This document shows, piece after piece, positions 11,340 through 26,300 of a stretch of 64,000 nucleotides of DNA. The notes beneath the pieces were generated by a model that ran no database searches, was not told the DNA's origin, and worked only from the letters and a program-made list of their open reading frames with translations. Positions within the stretch are counted from its first letter, which is position 1; every line of letters starts with the position of its first letter. The stretch lies in assembly GCF_001625305.1 (NCBI RefSeq), contig NW_017803932.1, forward strand, positions 1,628,954 to 1,692,953, read 5' to 3'. The position numbers and the translations under genes are program-made. Source of the DNA: Branchiostoma belcheri. Taxonomy: Eukaryota; Chordata; Leptocardii; Amphioxiformes; Branchiostomatidae.

Positions 11340-14300
11340 TCAGTCCTGATCTGGTAGCTGTCCCACAATGCCACACTGCAGGCTGCCAACAGTCTCCATC
11401 GTGGCACCTGTAAAGATGGTGGGGTGTAAAGTTACATATGGTTCAATATCTGCATCAAAACACATGGATGTATCACTTTGGAGTATCACTTTGCAACATA
11501 CATTAATAAAGGGTTAATGCACTGCCCCGAGTTGTATATGGTGTCATAACTGCATGAGCAGCTGCCATAACCACCGAATAAACCACCGTGTGAGCGAAGC
11601 GAACGAGGTGGTTTATGAGGTGGTTATGGCAGCTGCCCATGCAGTTATGACACCATATACAACGAGGAAAAGGCAGTGCATTAAAATTATTATCATATAG
11701 CCTATCCAAACTGTCAATCAACACAATTCCTGTTTGAAATACAACAGCTTTGATATATATACATACATAAAAATACATTCGAATATATTATACGCTTTAA
11801 AACAAATATGGATAATTTCATTTAATGCAAATTGTAGTTTAAATGAAGCTAAACAAAAAAGTTTATTGGACAGAAAAATGCTACAAAGGTTTACAGAAAG
11901 AGTCGCATGCCCCTATACCCTATAACATAATGGTATCAGCCATAACACGACATGTGCTGTTATTCCGCCATAACACCACATGTGCTGTTATCGGGAAATA
12001 ACAGCACGGGTATCCGGGCCTCTGATTGGTCCACGCCGTCCGGCTATATGATAATGCTGCATAATGTACAGAATGAAGTTTTATTTGTGAAATTGGATGA
12101 ATACACTAGCTTGAAGCTATTGAAGGGGTGAAAATGTTAAGGGAGACCAATAAAGCCTCGGTCACAACCCGCCCTGCGAGCTTTTTCTCCGTACGTTTTT
12201 TGGGAGGCTACGTCTGCTACGTTTTTTCTGAAAATGTGGGGAAGGAGTGGTGTCGACGCACGTCACTCGCACATCACTCGCACGGTTGCACAAAGTGTAA
12301 GAGTGTGGTCTGCACACCAAGTCTGGCCGTGAGCAGTTGTGTGCATCGTACGTTGCGTAAGTGGTAAGTGAGTTGTGCGTGCTTACAACATACGATCTCT
12401 GTGCGATTGCCGTACTCACACGTGCTTCTTCCGCACGGCACGTACGGGGCACGCGCGTCGCTCGTACTCGCACGCACGGGTGGTGAATCCGCAGACCGCA
12501 CCTAGAAAAAGTTTTACATGCACTTAAAGTTCTACGGGTGTCTGCGTGCTCCCAAATCCGTAGAATTCCGTACGGAGGCGGTACTCACCACACACGGATG
12601 CCCTACGTTTGCCCACGTTTTTGCACGTAGACAGCACGCAGAAGCACGTACGGCGGGTTGTGACCGTAGCTTAAAGCAGTGTCTTTACCAGTCATAACTG
12701 CCTTGTAGAGTGTAGACCCCTGTCCTCTGGTGTCCAGTGGGTCCTGAGCTACGGCCAGAAATAGCTGGCTGCCAATGGGCAGTGGCTGGACACTGCGTGC
12801 ACCGTGGGCTGGAATGGTCACTACAGGGAGGAAACCACTCACACCTGGGAGGACAACAATGGAACAATGGAAAATGTGTACCTGAAACAGGCATTGTGCA
12901 TTGTGGTTGACATACGTACTTCGTGGAAGGTTTGTTTCTGTTCCACCTCCACCAGATGCAATACTAGATGGCCGCTTCACAAACACACATAAAACACATC
13001 CTTACATCTGCTTGGAAATTAGGCTTTGGAGTTTTACACTGTTCCTATGAGCTATAAGGCTGATCTTCAACACAGCAGATTATACAGTCACTGTGCTATA
13101 CTTGTGTTGACCACTGAATAATAGATGTTACAGTACTGTAGCCCTGATGTTGGCACTTACTAGTAATTAGTTAAGTTACAGTAGTAAATATATATTATTA
13201 CAATGTACTAACAATTTCAAAAACTACATGTAAAGCTAAGTTGGTATCAGTCATTCCTCCAAACATTCTTATTGCACTTGACTGGGTATACAATTAACTG
13301 TTCTCACGTGATGAGACCAGTTCTCATGGCAAATCATTGGAAGCTACTATAGTATTGGATATACAGGTACGTACGTGTAGATGCCCTTTAAATTCCACGA
13401 CATGTACATACTAGTGAGTCCATGTCTGTATTACCTTTGTTGCATGTACACTGTGACTGCAGTGTTGAGGCTCACTGCAGCTAAGTAGTTGTTATTTTTC
13501 CAATGAAAGACTGCCACATCCGATGCTGCCTCAAAGTGTATAGTCTGAGTCCACACAAACTCAGACCTATCCTGAGACCATTGATACACCTAATAAAAGA
13601 AATATCAGTTACAAGACAGGGCATTTTCAATTGTAGGTCTCTAAATTAGTTGTGAGCCAAATTCCTGCACATAGTTTCATGGTTTGGAACAGACTGACCC
13701 ATCTGTTTTCATGTTGATCTTCCAGTTCAGTATATTATTCTATTAGCAAACCTACAAAATGAATTGGTCAGGCCTACAGTGGCTACCTTGATGTGCAAGT
13801 TGTAGTTGTTGATGCCAGCCAGGCCCACTTCATACATGTCAGCCACCACCACATGGGGCAGGCCGGCCAGGACAAAATGGACCACATCGGCTGCACTACT
13901 GGTGGGGATGATCTGTAAGGACTGGAACTGGCTCTGGAATGTAAAGAATCATCAAGCTTCGAGTATATCCCCCAAATATAGCCCCATACCAGATTCCAAC
14001 CCTTGGTTACCTATATAGACATAATATATGTAGACTATTAGCAAACGCTTGCCCACCTTTTCATCATCATATACAAAGACCTGGGTCTGCAGTTCTCCAA
14101 ACAGCTTACTGTTGGCATACACCAGGAACTGTGTACCGTTGTACTCAAAGGCATCCACAGATACTGCCTCTGAAACAGTGGAGGGGGAAAAGCAGTTAAT
14201 AATACCAACTGGCTGATTGATACAGATATTAAATGGGCCACTATTAATGCTAAAGTAAAGGTAAACTGTTGACTGATCCATCTAGTGCATATGACCCTCA

Positions 14301-17300
14301 CTATATGCATGAAAACCCTGCAGGTACAAACCCCACCTGCAGTTGGAATGCTCCAGTGCAGCTCAAATTGCTGATCCTCTTGATTAAACTTGAAGATGGT
14401 TGACCTTCTTCCACCATCGTCACTGTTGGCCACTGCCAGGTAGGTATCAGTTCCCAGCCTAAAGGACACAAAGTCCTTGGCTCCATGTGTAGTCAGGTTC
14501 TGGTAGGGGGTGAAGGTTTTCATCCTCACATCGTATTTAAAGAGCTGGGAAACATTTGCTGAGAGGCCTGGAGAAATGAAACATGGTCCACTGAATGTCG
14601 CTGATTCTGTATTGGTTATTCAACTTGTAAGCTGTGCTACATGTACAATGTTTCTTACAACATGAAAAAGGATGCTTTTTTAGCTTCCTTCCACTGATAA
14701 AATAGACTTTGACTCACCTTCGGGGCAACTCTGTAGTGCTTGGTTGGCAATCACAAGGAAATGATCAGAATTGTCCCTGTCAGTGATGTTAAAATAGTGC
14801 CACAGTCTCGCTCCATTTGTCACTTTACTGTCTGTTGAAAAATCATATGTAAGAGCCTATGAAAAAAAATGAACTGATAGTCTTCGTATAATGTCACCAA
14901 CATTTATCAAAACACTTTGATAAGTACAAAACCAGCAGAAAAATGACAGAAACATTTACACTGTGAGATTTACAAAGGTCTGGCTTCAGGAATATTTCAA
15001 AGCAGCTAAAAAAAACACCAGCATGACAGGAGCACATTCTGTAATAGTTCAATATACTACTGCTGTGGCACACACATTGGCATAACAAGTTGGGGTATAC
15101 CATATCCTCTAAAACAAAAATCACACCAATGGGAATACCTGCCTGTTGGAACAAACTGACTAGTATTCACATCCCAGTTGTACAGTGGGGAGGGGACACA
15201 GAAACCACTGTCGTCCCTGAAGTTAGCAGCAGCCAGCCATGTCTCACCCTCCATGTCAAAGGAGTGGAAGCTCCTGGCAGCATGGAGAGGGAAGGACTGG
15301 GCTTTCACAAAGTGGTGAATGACTTCCATGGAATCTAGTGAAACAAAACAATAATTTATCATCATAATGAAAATAAACCTTTTACAATTAGCACTAGAAA
15401 TTGTGTTGAAATAAATATACATGCCATGGATGCAATAGTACCACATCTATCAGTTCAATTCATCCTCGTGGAACCACATCTATAGACAAATTCAAGTCTC
15501 ACAGTTATGTCTCATTTTTTTACATTACTAGTTTAAAGCAGTATAAATCACATGAAAACAGAAAAAAATCAGACTCCTCACGATTCAACTTTAGCTTAAG
15601 TTTCCCTACCTTTTGTAGTGTAGTGCAGGGTGTTGATGTCTTGACATTGTTGTAGTGCCTTCTCTTGCAGTTCCACTGTCTGCTTGTGGACAGTCTGGAA
15701 ATGTACGTAACTAAACTTGTGGATAAGGAAATAAAAACTACATACCCTGGGTACGGGTGCAGAAGACCAGGGAGATGGGAACCAACCATCATGCTGTAAT
15801 GTACAGGGACAACAATACATACATTGTACTTACATTGTAACAAGTCTGGTGGTTCTGCATGACCTTCTCCAGATCAACCCCATTCACAGCACCATTGATG
15901 ACCACCTCCTGCTGGAAGACCACGTCCCTTAAGAAGACTACATTTCCATGGATTGTCTGGTCAGATGACAGCCTTGGGTCAGTCATCAACTTGACTAAGT
16001 CTTGCCCTGCAACTTGGCCTGGAGGAAATTGGACACAGGTTTGTGAGTGACAGGGAAACAGCAGCTACATGGACTGGGAAACAGCAGCTACAGGGACAGC
16101 AAGACATTCAGCATCAGGGACAGGGAATCACTGTCAGCACCAGGGACAGAGAACACAGTCTGCACCAGGGACAGGGAAACACAGTCAGCACCAGGGACAG
16201 GGAAACACAGTCAGCACCAGGGACAGAGAAACACCAGGGACAGGGAAACACCAGGGACAGGGAAACACAGTCAGCACCAAGGACAGGGAAACAGTCAGCA
16301 CAAGGGACTCGGAAATACCATCAGAGACAGGGAAACACGGTCAGCACCAGGGACAGGGAAACACAGTCAGCACCATGGATAGGGAAACAGTCAGCACAAG
16401 GGACTCGGAAATACCATCAGGGACAGGGAAACACAGTCAGCACCAAGGAGAAGGAAACAGTCAGCACAAGGGACTCGGAAATACCATCAGGGACAGGGAA
16501 ACACAGTCAGCACCAAGGACAGGATAATACAGTCAGCACCATGGACTCGGAAATACTATCAGCACCAAGGACAGGGAAACAGTCAGCACAAGGGACAGGG
16601 AAACACAGTCAGCACCAGGGACAGGGAAACACAGTCAGCACAAGAGACAGGGAAACACAGTCAGCACAAGGGACAGGGAAACACAGTCAGCACCAGGGAC
16701 TCGGAAATAAAGTCAAATTTACCATGAACCATGATGTCTCCCTGAACGATGACCTTGCCGTGAAATGTTTTTGTTGCCTCAATGTGTTGGTCAGTGTGCA
16801 GCATCACAGCCTCCTCACTCACATCCCAGCCATTCAGCTGTACTCCATCTGCCATGATGACATCACCTGTTACACTCACATCAGACAGGAACACTTTCCG
16901 GCCCCTGACAATCTGGCTCCCTGAAACCTTTTAAAGCAATTTTTAAAGACACTGTATCAGTTTTGTAACAACAATATTGCTTCCATGTATTGTTAACTTA
17001 AACAATAAATTTTTCACCTTTCCAAACCTTTAAATTTCTACTTTTGAGAACAATTGAGTATTAGAAAATTTAAAAGGTAAAAAAATTTCATAACTATTCC
17101 AAATCTTTAAATGTTGTTTAAAACGTAGTTCAATAGCTACCATAGAACTTTTGTGTATCAATAACTACAGTGGGTGAATCACTAGATTTGAAGTGTTCAT
17201 TATACTATCATCACCTTCAGAGAGTCAGCCTCTACCTCCAACAGGTTTACTCCATCCAACAAACCTATCAGACAGAAAATTTCAACTTTTATTAATGCAA

Positions 17301-20300
17301 GTGATGCAGGCATAGATTTACCCTTGCATCTGTATTCAATATGTAGATAAACATCCAACATCTATAGACTGCAAAATGTTTCACTTTTCACTAATATACA
17401 TTTTTGGGGAGTTGCAAGCAAAGTAAACAACATTATCAACTAGAGTCCCACGATCTCATACCTTCGCCAAATGATCTGTATGACTGACAAAGATGATTCC
17501 TCCTGATTATGCAAATAAGATCCTCAATTGCATGAATTATATCAGTTGATCATATTCTCCATCAAAAGACAGCATTATCTTAACAAAGAAAGCCATTCTA
17601 TCATTTCCTCATAAATTATGTAAATGAGGTCCTTATTTGAATAAGTTATGTTTGATGATGTTCACCTTCACTTTCAAATACCCCAAGTATGAAATTCCAG
17701 GCAGTTACCATTATGGAGTTATAACATTTTCTCATTAATTATGCAAATTAAGTGTTAATTTACATAATGAATATCTGCCTGTGTTTCTCTCATTCTTAAT
17801 TACATATGTCACAAGCTTGAATAGTCCTATAATGTAATGCAGCTGATTTATAGAATTTCTTCATTAATTATGCAAATTACATCCATATTTGCATAATTGT
17901 CGCATAATTATGTCAAGCGTCACTTGACCTACCTACATACCAAAAATCATGACGATCCGTCCATCGGTTCTTGACTTATCCTCTTTTGAATATTTTCAAA
18001 GAAATGCCTCTGCAGTTCCTGAGCAAGCTGCTAGGGGGCCCAAACCTATGTCACTTCTTCCCCAGCACAAGGCCTACCTACCATCTAAATTTCGTGACCC
18101 TAGCATGTCCAGATCACTAGATATCAAAACCGGAAGTTCAGCTGCAGTACCATTAGAAGCCACTAGGGGGCCCAAAATCTAATCATTTTGAGGTCTCATC
18201 AAGACCTACCCACCTACCAAATATGAAGTCAATCCATTTAAGCCTTCTCAAGTTATCGTGTTCACAGACAGACACACAGACACACGAACGCCTCTGAAAA
18301 CATAACCTTCTTGGTGAAGGTAATAAAATACCTATTAATAAGTAATAATAAAAAACAAGTCTACCGTCTCTCAGATTTTAATGATAAAGGACTTAGGGTT
18401 TGTAGGCTTTACCAGTAAATCACAAAATGAACTGTATTATTCCTCAGTCCACATTTTGCAACCATATGATGTGATTTCAAGTACCACAGAGTTTTTGTAC
18501 TGTTTGCTTCAAGTTAGTGTATGGTTGACAATTTCACCTGTCAGCTGGATACTCCCTTTGACTTTGATGCCATCCAGAAAAGTCTTCTCACCAGTGATCA
18601 CCTGGGCACCTGAGAAATTGGTCACAAATACTAAACTTGACCAACCAAATGAAAAGAAGTAACTTTGACTGAAGCAATTAAAACATCCTCGTCACTCTAC
18701 AGGTTGTATACAGAGTAAGTCTGAAGAGATATCTATTTCATGATTTCTATGAGCTAGATATTAAAGCTGGAAGTTCAGCTGCGGTACCATTGAAAGTTGC
18801 AAACTAGTCCATACACTTACCAGACATCATGGCTACATCTGCCATGTTGATGCTGTTCACCTTCCCATGAATGACAATGTTCCCTTCCACCAACATACCA
18901 TCAGGGCTGCTGAAACTTTTACATCCTTTACAAACAGGGGAGATACAAAAACACTTGAGTGGCAAAGCAGTCCTGTGGTTAGGGTTGAAGGTTCTAAAGG
19001 TTCTGGGTTCAAATCCCTAGGTAAGATAATTTTTTTTGGTCAATTTTACCAAGAAATTACCAGCAACACAAGCATTCATTTTGCTTTACAACAGAACATG
19101 TAATGGTAATGGTCTGAAGTTTTATGCCAGACTGAACTGAAGGATGTTTAGAAATTTACCTGTAACCAGCTGCTGCTTGTCCAGATAAATGGCCTCCTCC
19201 TGCATCAGGGTAAGATCCACACCATCCACCTGTCCTCCCCCCCACATGTTCCCATGTACTGTCACGGTGCTGTTTGTCACCACCTCGCCCAGGAAAGTCT
19301 TGGTGCCTGTGATCTCCTGTGTTCAAACAGCACATTCATTCACTGTTCATAAAGGTCATTAAAGATCCATTAACTAAAACATTGTGTTTTTATTGTTTAA
19401 AATAATCAGAAAATGTTGCATTCTGGTGTCATTGGAGTTTGTCTCTTTGGAAGTTATCAAATATGAGATGCCAATTGAACAGAAACATGCTACACATCAA
19501 CCAATGAAAACCCACCACATATCAAACAATGAAAATGTGCTACACATCAACCAATGAAAAGCTGCCACACATCAACCAAGGAAAACGTGCACGTGCCACA
19601 CATCAACCCACCTCATCTCCATGGATGGTGACAATTTGGCTAACAAATTCAGTCCAGTTGACTCCATTGACATTCTCCACAAACAAATTTCCGTGGATGG
19701 TCACATGACGCAGGAAATGTTTGGTCCCTACAAGGTGGAAGTGAAGACTTATTGTAGTTATTATTCACAATAATGAGTTTTAAAAAATCCTTGAGCAACA
19801 TTTTGTTGAATGAGAATTGTCATAACTGACCTGAATTTTCTAATGAATGAGAGACAAAGTATGTACAGCAGTGTTAAGATGATGACTAACCTGAAACAAC
19901 CTTGTTCCCTGAAACCATCACAGCATTGTCAACGCACTCGGATATATCCACACCATTGATAGTCCCAGTAACCTGTAGGTCCTGTGTGACAAACACAGTG
20001 TCCTCAAAGGTAAAGTCCCCATATAGGTCCTGGGGTTCATTCAAGGTCGTCCACTGTAGCACATCCTCTGACAAGTTTAGCCCATTCACTGTCTCTGCAG
20101 GCAAACAACATAGAACTGTTGTAAGAGGTCTATAGGTTTGTTTGTTTGTTTGTTTGTTTTATTTACCGGTAGATCTCTATTATGTCAGTTTCAAGGTCTT
20201 ACAATTCGAGTTTGCCGTTACTGGCATTAGGCTCCCTAACCTTGTATCTCCAAGTCCTGATGCACAGTCACATTGTTTTGGAAGACATACTGTCCTGTGA

Positions 20301-23300
20301 TGACTTGGTCAGCTGACACTGTCCACAGTTCCTCACTAATGTCCATACCCTGCACCATGTTGAGGACATGGATGTCACCCTCCACATGGAAACCATCCAG
20401 GAATGTTGTTGTACCTGTGATGACCTGGAGAAGAATGGACGATAGAAAAGGGTACTGAGCACTACAGGGTAATCTAGTGGCCCTCTGAAGTTGACAGGTG
20501 TTACAATAAACTTGATCCTTCAGTGATTTATATATTATTATGTCTTCTTAACAATCTTTGGATCATCTTCAAGGTCTTCATATTACTTTCCAATCGTCCC
20601 AAAGGTCTTTCAATAATCTTTTAAACACCTCCAATGGCTAAGTTTTTAATGAACTTTGTATGACCTTCAACATTCTCTTAATCATCTTTCACTGATCTCA
20701 ATGACCAATGATGTTTGGTGATTGTTAATTGGTTGGCCTCAGAACTTGCCATGTACAGAACAGACCTGAGTTTGCCTGGTGCTGTAGACCATGTCCTGCT
20801 GCAGGTCAGTGATGTTGACCCCGTCCACCAGCCCCTTCACAAACAGGTCCCCCTGGACGACCACAGGATCAGCAAACACCTTGTTTCCTTCACATGCAGG
20901 AAAAAACAATTCCCAAGAAGGGCTTAAGTGTAACAGTTAAACCGCCTTGTAGTCTAAGATTTTATAGGGTTGTTTTGATGAGTATTTTGAGATACAAAAA
21001 ATGTGTAGTTTCAGCAGACTTGCAAGGGATGTTCAAGAAAGATTGTGCACTTCTAGTTATTGGAGGAAGTGGAAATGTCCAATGTATAACAAACAATACA
21101 CTTTTGTATATCCTGCCATTTGCATGATAAATGTGGAAATACATGTACCATGATGAATGATATGAAATTCATAATCATCGTATATTAGTTAACTTACATA
21201 AGTAGATGTAAAATTCATAGTATTAGGTGGTCTTAGACTCTTGCTGTATTACCACAAAAAATTACCCATTTGAATGCATGCATGCTGAACTACATGCAGG
21301 TATGTTACCCATGATGGGTTGATCCTCGTCAAGGTAGATAACCTCCTCCATCAGTTCTGATATGTCCACACCAGCTACAGTCCCATTGGTGATGACATCC
21401 CCTTCAACAGTCACCTGCCCCAGGAACACCTTCCTGCCTGTCACAGTCTGGGGGGTGGAACTCAGCATCATGTCCTCTACAAACTCCTGCAGGTCCAGTC
21501 CATTGACAGTTCCATTCACCACTGCATCTCCTACATGTAACAAAACCAGAGGCCATACCATTATATAGTACCTACCTCTTCTTTGTTATGCATAAGGACT
21601 CAAACTCAAAGAATTTTTATTTAATTCTTTATATTCAAAAGTCAAGCATGTTACACTGCATGCAGAATTCAAGACCAACAAAGTAATATAGACACTTACA
21701 AGATTTCAGTGGTAGAGTGTCAATACTAAATACCAACAAAGCAATGTCAAACATGTTCTAAGAATTGATTACCTCACCTTCCACAATGACCTCATCATGA
21801 AACGTCATCCTTCCTGTGATGATCTGGTCTGTGGACAAAGTGACTCGGTTGTCGGCTAAGTCGTTCAAGTCCACAGAATTAACCTCCTGCTCCACATGTA
21901 GACAACCCTCCACTGCCACCGCACCTTCCACCACCACCCCATTCTGGAATACTTTTGTGCCAGTTATTGTCTGGCTGCTGTTTAGTAAAACTGTATCATC
22001 AGACAGGTCGATGCCATTCAGCCTGCTGTCTTCACCCAAGATAAGATTGTTATCTACAAAGACGCTGCTACTAAAAGTCTTGTGCCCCCGGATGATCTGA
22101 TCCCCACTGAGAGTTACCATGTCCTGTAGGAGTTTGGTCAAGTTCACACCATCAATAGTCCCCTTCACAGTTAAGTCTCCATAGATGGTTATAGGGGCGA
22201 TGAAGATTTTATATCCAGTGATTGTCTTATTATCTGTCCTGTAAATAGAAGAGAGGCATCATGGATTTTTATAGTCATAAGAAAGGTTTTATGCAGTCCT
22301 ACGACAAAACTGTGATGCAAAAGGACACTTTCTAGAGTCATGTGGCTGTGAAGTCACTTGTTTCATACTGGAAGAATCTGCTGAATCAGGCTGAAAAATT
22401 GAGAAAAAATTTGACAGGTAGATTCTACTATGTTGGTGATGACACTTCATATACCAGTATTACGCTTTGTATGATGTACCTCAATGAGGAATGAGATTTT
22501 GGACACTAGATTATTTGCTGTTACAGTGCATTTCCAAATGGCCTAGACAGGAAGGATTGGGGATATGTGATCTGTAACATATACTGGGACAACAGGCAAA
22601 CTCAAGCAACAGCATTAGAAAATCAAGTTTCCATCACACCTGTGCACAAAGTCTTCCTCCATGTCGAAGCCGTTGATGGTCCCAGTCACTGTCAGTTCTT
22701 CTGTGACATTAACATCTTCACTGAAAATCTTCTGGCCTTCCACTTCCTTGGGAAGGAGATTGAAATAGATTATTGGAGGTAATTACATTAAAGACCATAT
22801 CAGCAAAATTTCTTGAAAGTTTTTAATTAGTTTTCTCCTTTCATATGTTTAGAAAATCTCTTTCAAGCACCTGAACGTCTGGATAGTCGACGTAGATAAC
22901 ATCCTCTGCCAGCTCACTCAGGTCAACACCAGCCACTTCTCCAGACACCTGCAGGTTCCCTGTGATGTTCACCCCACTCTGGAATGTGTAGGGACCTACA
23001 TGTGTGACAGAAAATATGATTGAAAACTTTAACTGTTGCAATATTTTATGCATGAGATGCTTAAACATACCCATAAGTTACTAGTCCAGTGTTTGGAGCC
23101 CCTTTTTCTGTTGGAACCCTCCACTAGAACATGAGCAGTAAGTTTTGTGTGCTGTCAAGCCACGGAGCAAAGCAGTTGGTAGTTACCTGTAAAATGAAAT
23201 ACCTAATAGTATGTAATCACACATGTGTGGCTGTAATGAGGTCAAAGCTTATTTTTTATGTTGATGGTGCATTCGCTTAGAACAGCATCTAGTTCTTGAT

Positions 23301-26300
23301 ACCTGTGATTACTTGGTCTGTTGTCAGTGTAACAACATTTTCCTGCAGCTCTCGCAGGTTTACCCCATCCACCGTGCCTTCCACAGTCACATCCTCCATC
23401 AGCAGCCCACCACTAAAGGTCTTGATCCCATCAATGTGGTGGTCTCCTGTGGCGAACAAAATTTTCATACAAGAAGAACTCTATATTGACGAAATAGCCC
23501 AGGTTTATATGTGTATGGAGATTCCTGTGCAATGACCAGATTTTCAGCACTAAGGACAAAAGCCAGTCAATGAGTTTTGTATGAAAATAAAAAATCTTGC
23601 TTACATTTACCAGCCTGCAAACAGTTACAGATGTGCTGCAGACATGTTTTTGCTCTAATAAGAATGAGGTTTCCTATTCTATATGGATGCAGTGGCCATA
23701 GACACAGCCCAGGAAGTTCCCAGATAAGAGAGCTGTGCCACATTTATTTTCCTGGCAGTAAGTGGAAAACATGAGACAGAGAGGTAATGTTAGTTTGTAA
23801 GTGTCAAGTGACACCAATCTGGCAAAGTAGTAGACCATCATTTCATACTGTTATTGTTACTGTTAGAGATTTGCTTTTTCAACTCCACTCATAAGCTACA
23901 ATTTTCTCTCACTTACTTTTCTAGTTTTATAAAGGCTACAAAATTTATCAAAAATTTATCAGACATTTAACAAATGATCAAGAGAGGTTAACCATATGAC
24001 ACAATCACATAAATCAGAAAACAATACCTGTGAGTGTAACAACCTCTTCAGACAGGTAAGTGCCATCAACTGCCCCAGTCACATACAGATCTCCTAGGAC
24101 AGTGACATTACCACTGAAGGTCTTATAGCCAGTTATCACACCAGGTCCTGACAAGAGAAAAACTTGAATTGTGTATCAGTTGTGTCTGCATACCCAGCAT
24201 GTCAGTTCTAGGATAAAATTTGCATGCAAAATTTTCTTTTTCATCTGTATTCTCTACCGGGTAATTACACTTTTAGCAAAATGGCGTCTTTTGGTAAATT
24301 TTAAGTCTAAAGTGAGAAGGGACTCTTGGTACACACCTGTGTGAAAGACTAGATCTTCCTGCAGGTCAACATCATTCAGGTGCCCACTTAGTTCTATGTC
24401 TCCGTACACCTCTACATCATCCTCAAATATCTTGTGTCCAGTCACCTCTGCTGGTTCATCTAATTTGATGACTCTTTCATCCATGTCGGAGATGTCAATG
24501 TCATTCACACTCCCTGTGATGGTCAGGTCACCGTCAACTATGAGGTTCCTGGTAACTGTCTTGGCTCCTACATACAACAAACAAGTTATTAGGATTGTTC
24601 TTTATTTAGATGAGCATGGGTATTTTGTCTGTTCTATAACCATACCTGAGAACCACTCACATATATCTGGATTGCAATTTTGTCATGATTTTGAGCGCCC
24701 CATATGGCATGTGGCACTTCACAAAGTCAATGATGATCTGTTGGAATTGTGGAAAATATCAGTGACAGTCTACAAGAAGTTCAACAAAAAGGTTCACCTG
24801 TGATGATTTGGTCCCCATTGATGGTCAGCACATTCTTGGACAGTTGAACGATGTCCACATTGTCTACTGTGGAATCGTTGGCCAAGACAATGTCTCCTCT
24901 AAAGTAGAGGTCATCCAGAAAAGTCTTTTTACCTGATGAGATCAAATAACATGAATTTCATTGGTGCCTGGGTTAAAAACTAGTCAAGATCCTGAAAGTA
25001 GATACATGTACAAGTTTAATATAATGACATGCAATGCACAATTACCTTCCAGTACACCAAATATACGTCTTCTTGACATTCATCTTGAAGTCATTTATAC
25101 TGCTTTTAAGCTATGGCTGCAGCGACATCAATTTGAATTCTTAGTTCATTCTTTTGTTGATGTGCCATGTCTTCATAGTTTTTATGGCTTTTCCATAAAA
25201 TTCATTGTTCCTGTTGTAGGCTGTGAGTGAGAGTATGATAGTTCTAACCTGTGATGGAGTGATTTCCAGCCAAAGTTACTACATCCTCAGACAGGTCCAC
25301 TCCATTAAGCATCCCTGTTAGTTCTATGTCTCCAATGATGTTGACATTGTTGGAGAACGTCACTAAACCTGACATGCACACAGTAAAAAAAGAACTTGTT
25401 TTTCTTAGTGTAAACTTTGCCTTCAAGTATGTTCATCATCAGTATATTACTGTCCTGACCTGCCGACCCCTGTGGCAGAGACACTAGCAGCAGAATAATC
25501 AAATCCTGAATAGTGAATGAGTGACTTCATTTTTTTTTATTCTATTGAAACGAATACATGGAGCAGGTGTCAATAACACTACAGTTTGTCCATGACAAGT
25601 TACATTGTATGTACCTACAGTGTGTGTATCTACAATCTTACTTAACATTACCATTCTGTGGAAGAAGTGAAAACTGATACATCATCTACTAGTACTGAAA
25701 GAGATTCCTGTTATACACTCAGGTAAAATGTAGCATTCTGGATTTTCAGGAGTAATGACATCTTTTGCCAACCTGTAATGTTCTGCGGTGTAGCAACAGT
25801 CATGGCATCTAACGACAAGTCAACTCCACTGTATCTCCCACTGACATTGAGATTTCCCATGATGAAGACATCTCCATGGACTTCCATACTTCCCCTAATC
25901 TCAGCTTCTCTCTCTGAGTCTAGCCTGAAGAAACCACAATCAAGAGATTTCTATACTTACACACTAGCACTGAGGTTATGATATGTTAAGTTCTGACTAG
26001 CAATGACAGCAATTGACAACAATGACTATTGTAAGTTGGTTTAAACTTCATCTCTCAGAAACTTGTGCAACTGTGACCTGAACCATCATAAAATAGCATT
26101 TTTTGACAAAATGACAGTCCCAATTGATTTATTGGCAGAGGTATGAGGTCATCACCTGAGTACTTCCTGTTGGAACTTTGGGATGTTCACCCCATTGATT
26201 GTCTCCAAGGTAATCTTCTGTGCTGTCAGATCACCATTCAGTACCACCCTGTCCTGCAGCACCAGGTCCCTGGGAACCTCCTGGGCTGTGTCTATGGCCA

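Noticed and set aside
12162..12501. Overlapping minus-strand frames of 75-103 codons
   Set aside because: They lie within the CpG-rich MITE and show no domain or splice support.
12845..12868. 24-bp intron between two EAR segments (minus strand gtgtga...tgtag)
   Set aside because: Too short to splice; reading through it keeps the EAR frame open, so exon 12689-12881 is continuous.
16043..16924. 293-codon plus-strand frame with QGQGNTVST-like repeats
   Set aside because: It is the 26-bp minisatellite read through; all three frames are open, and its 3' part is antisense to a genuine EAR-gene exon.
18960..19034. Functional tRNA gene
   Set aside because: A- and B-box are present, but no clean acceptor stem or anticodon arm could be paired by eye.
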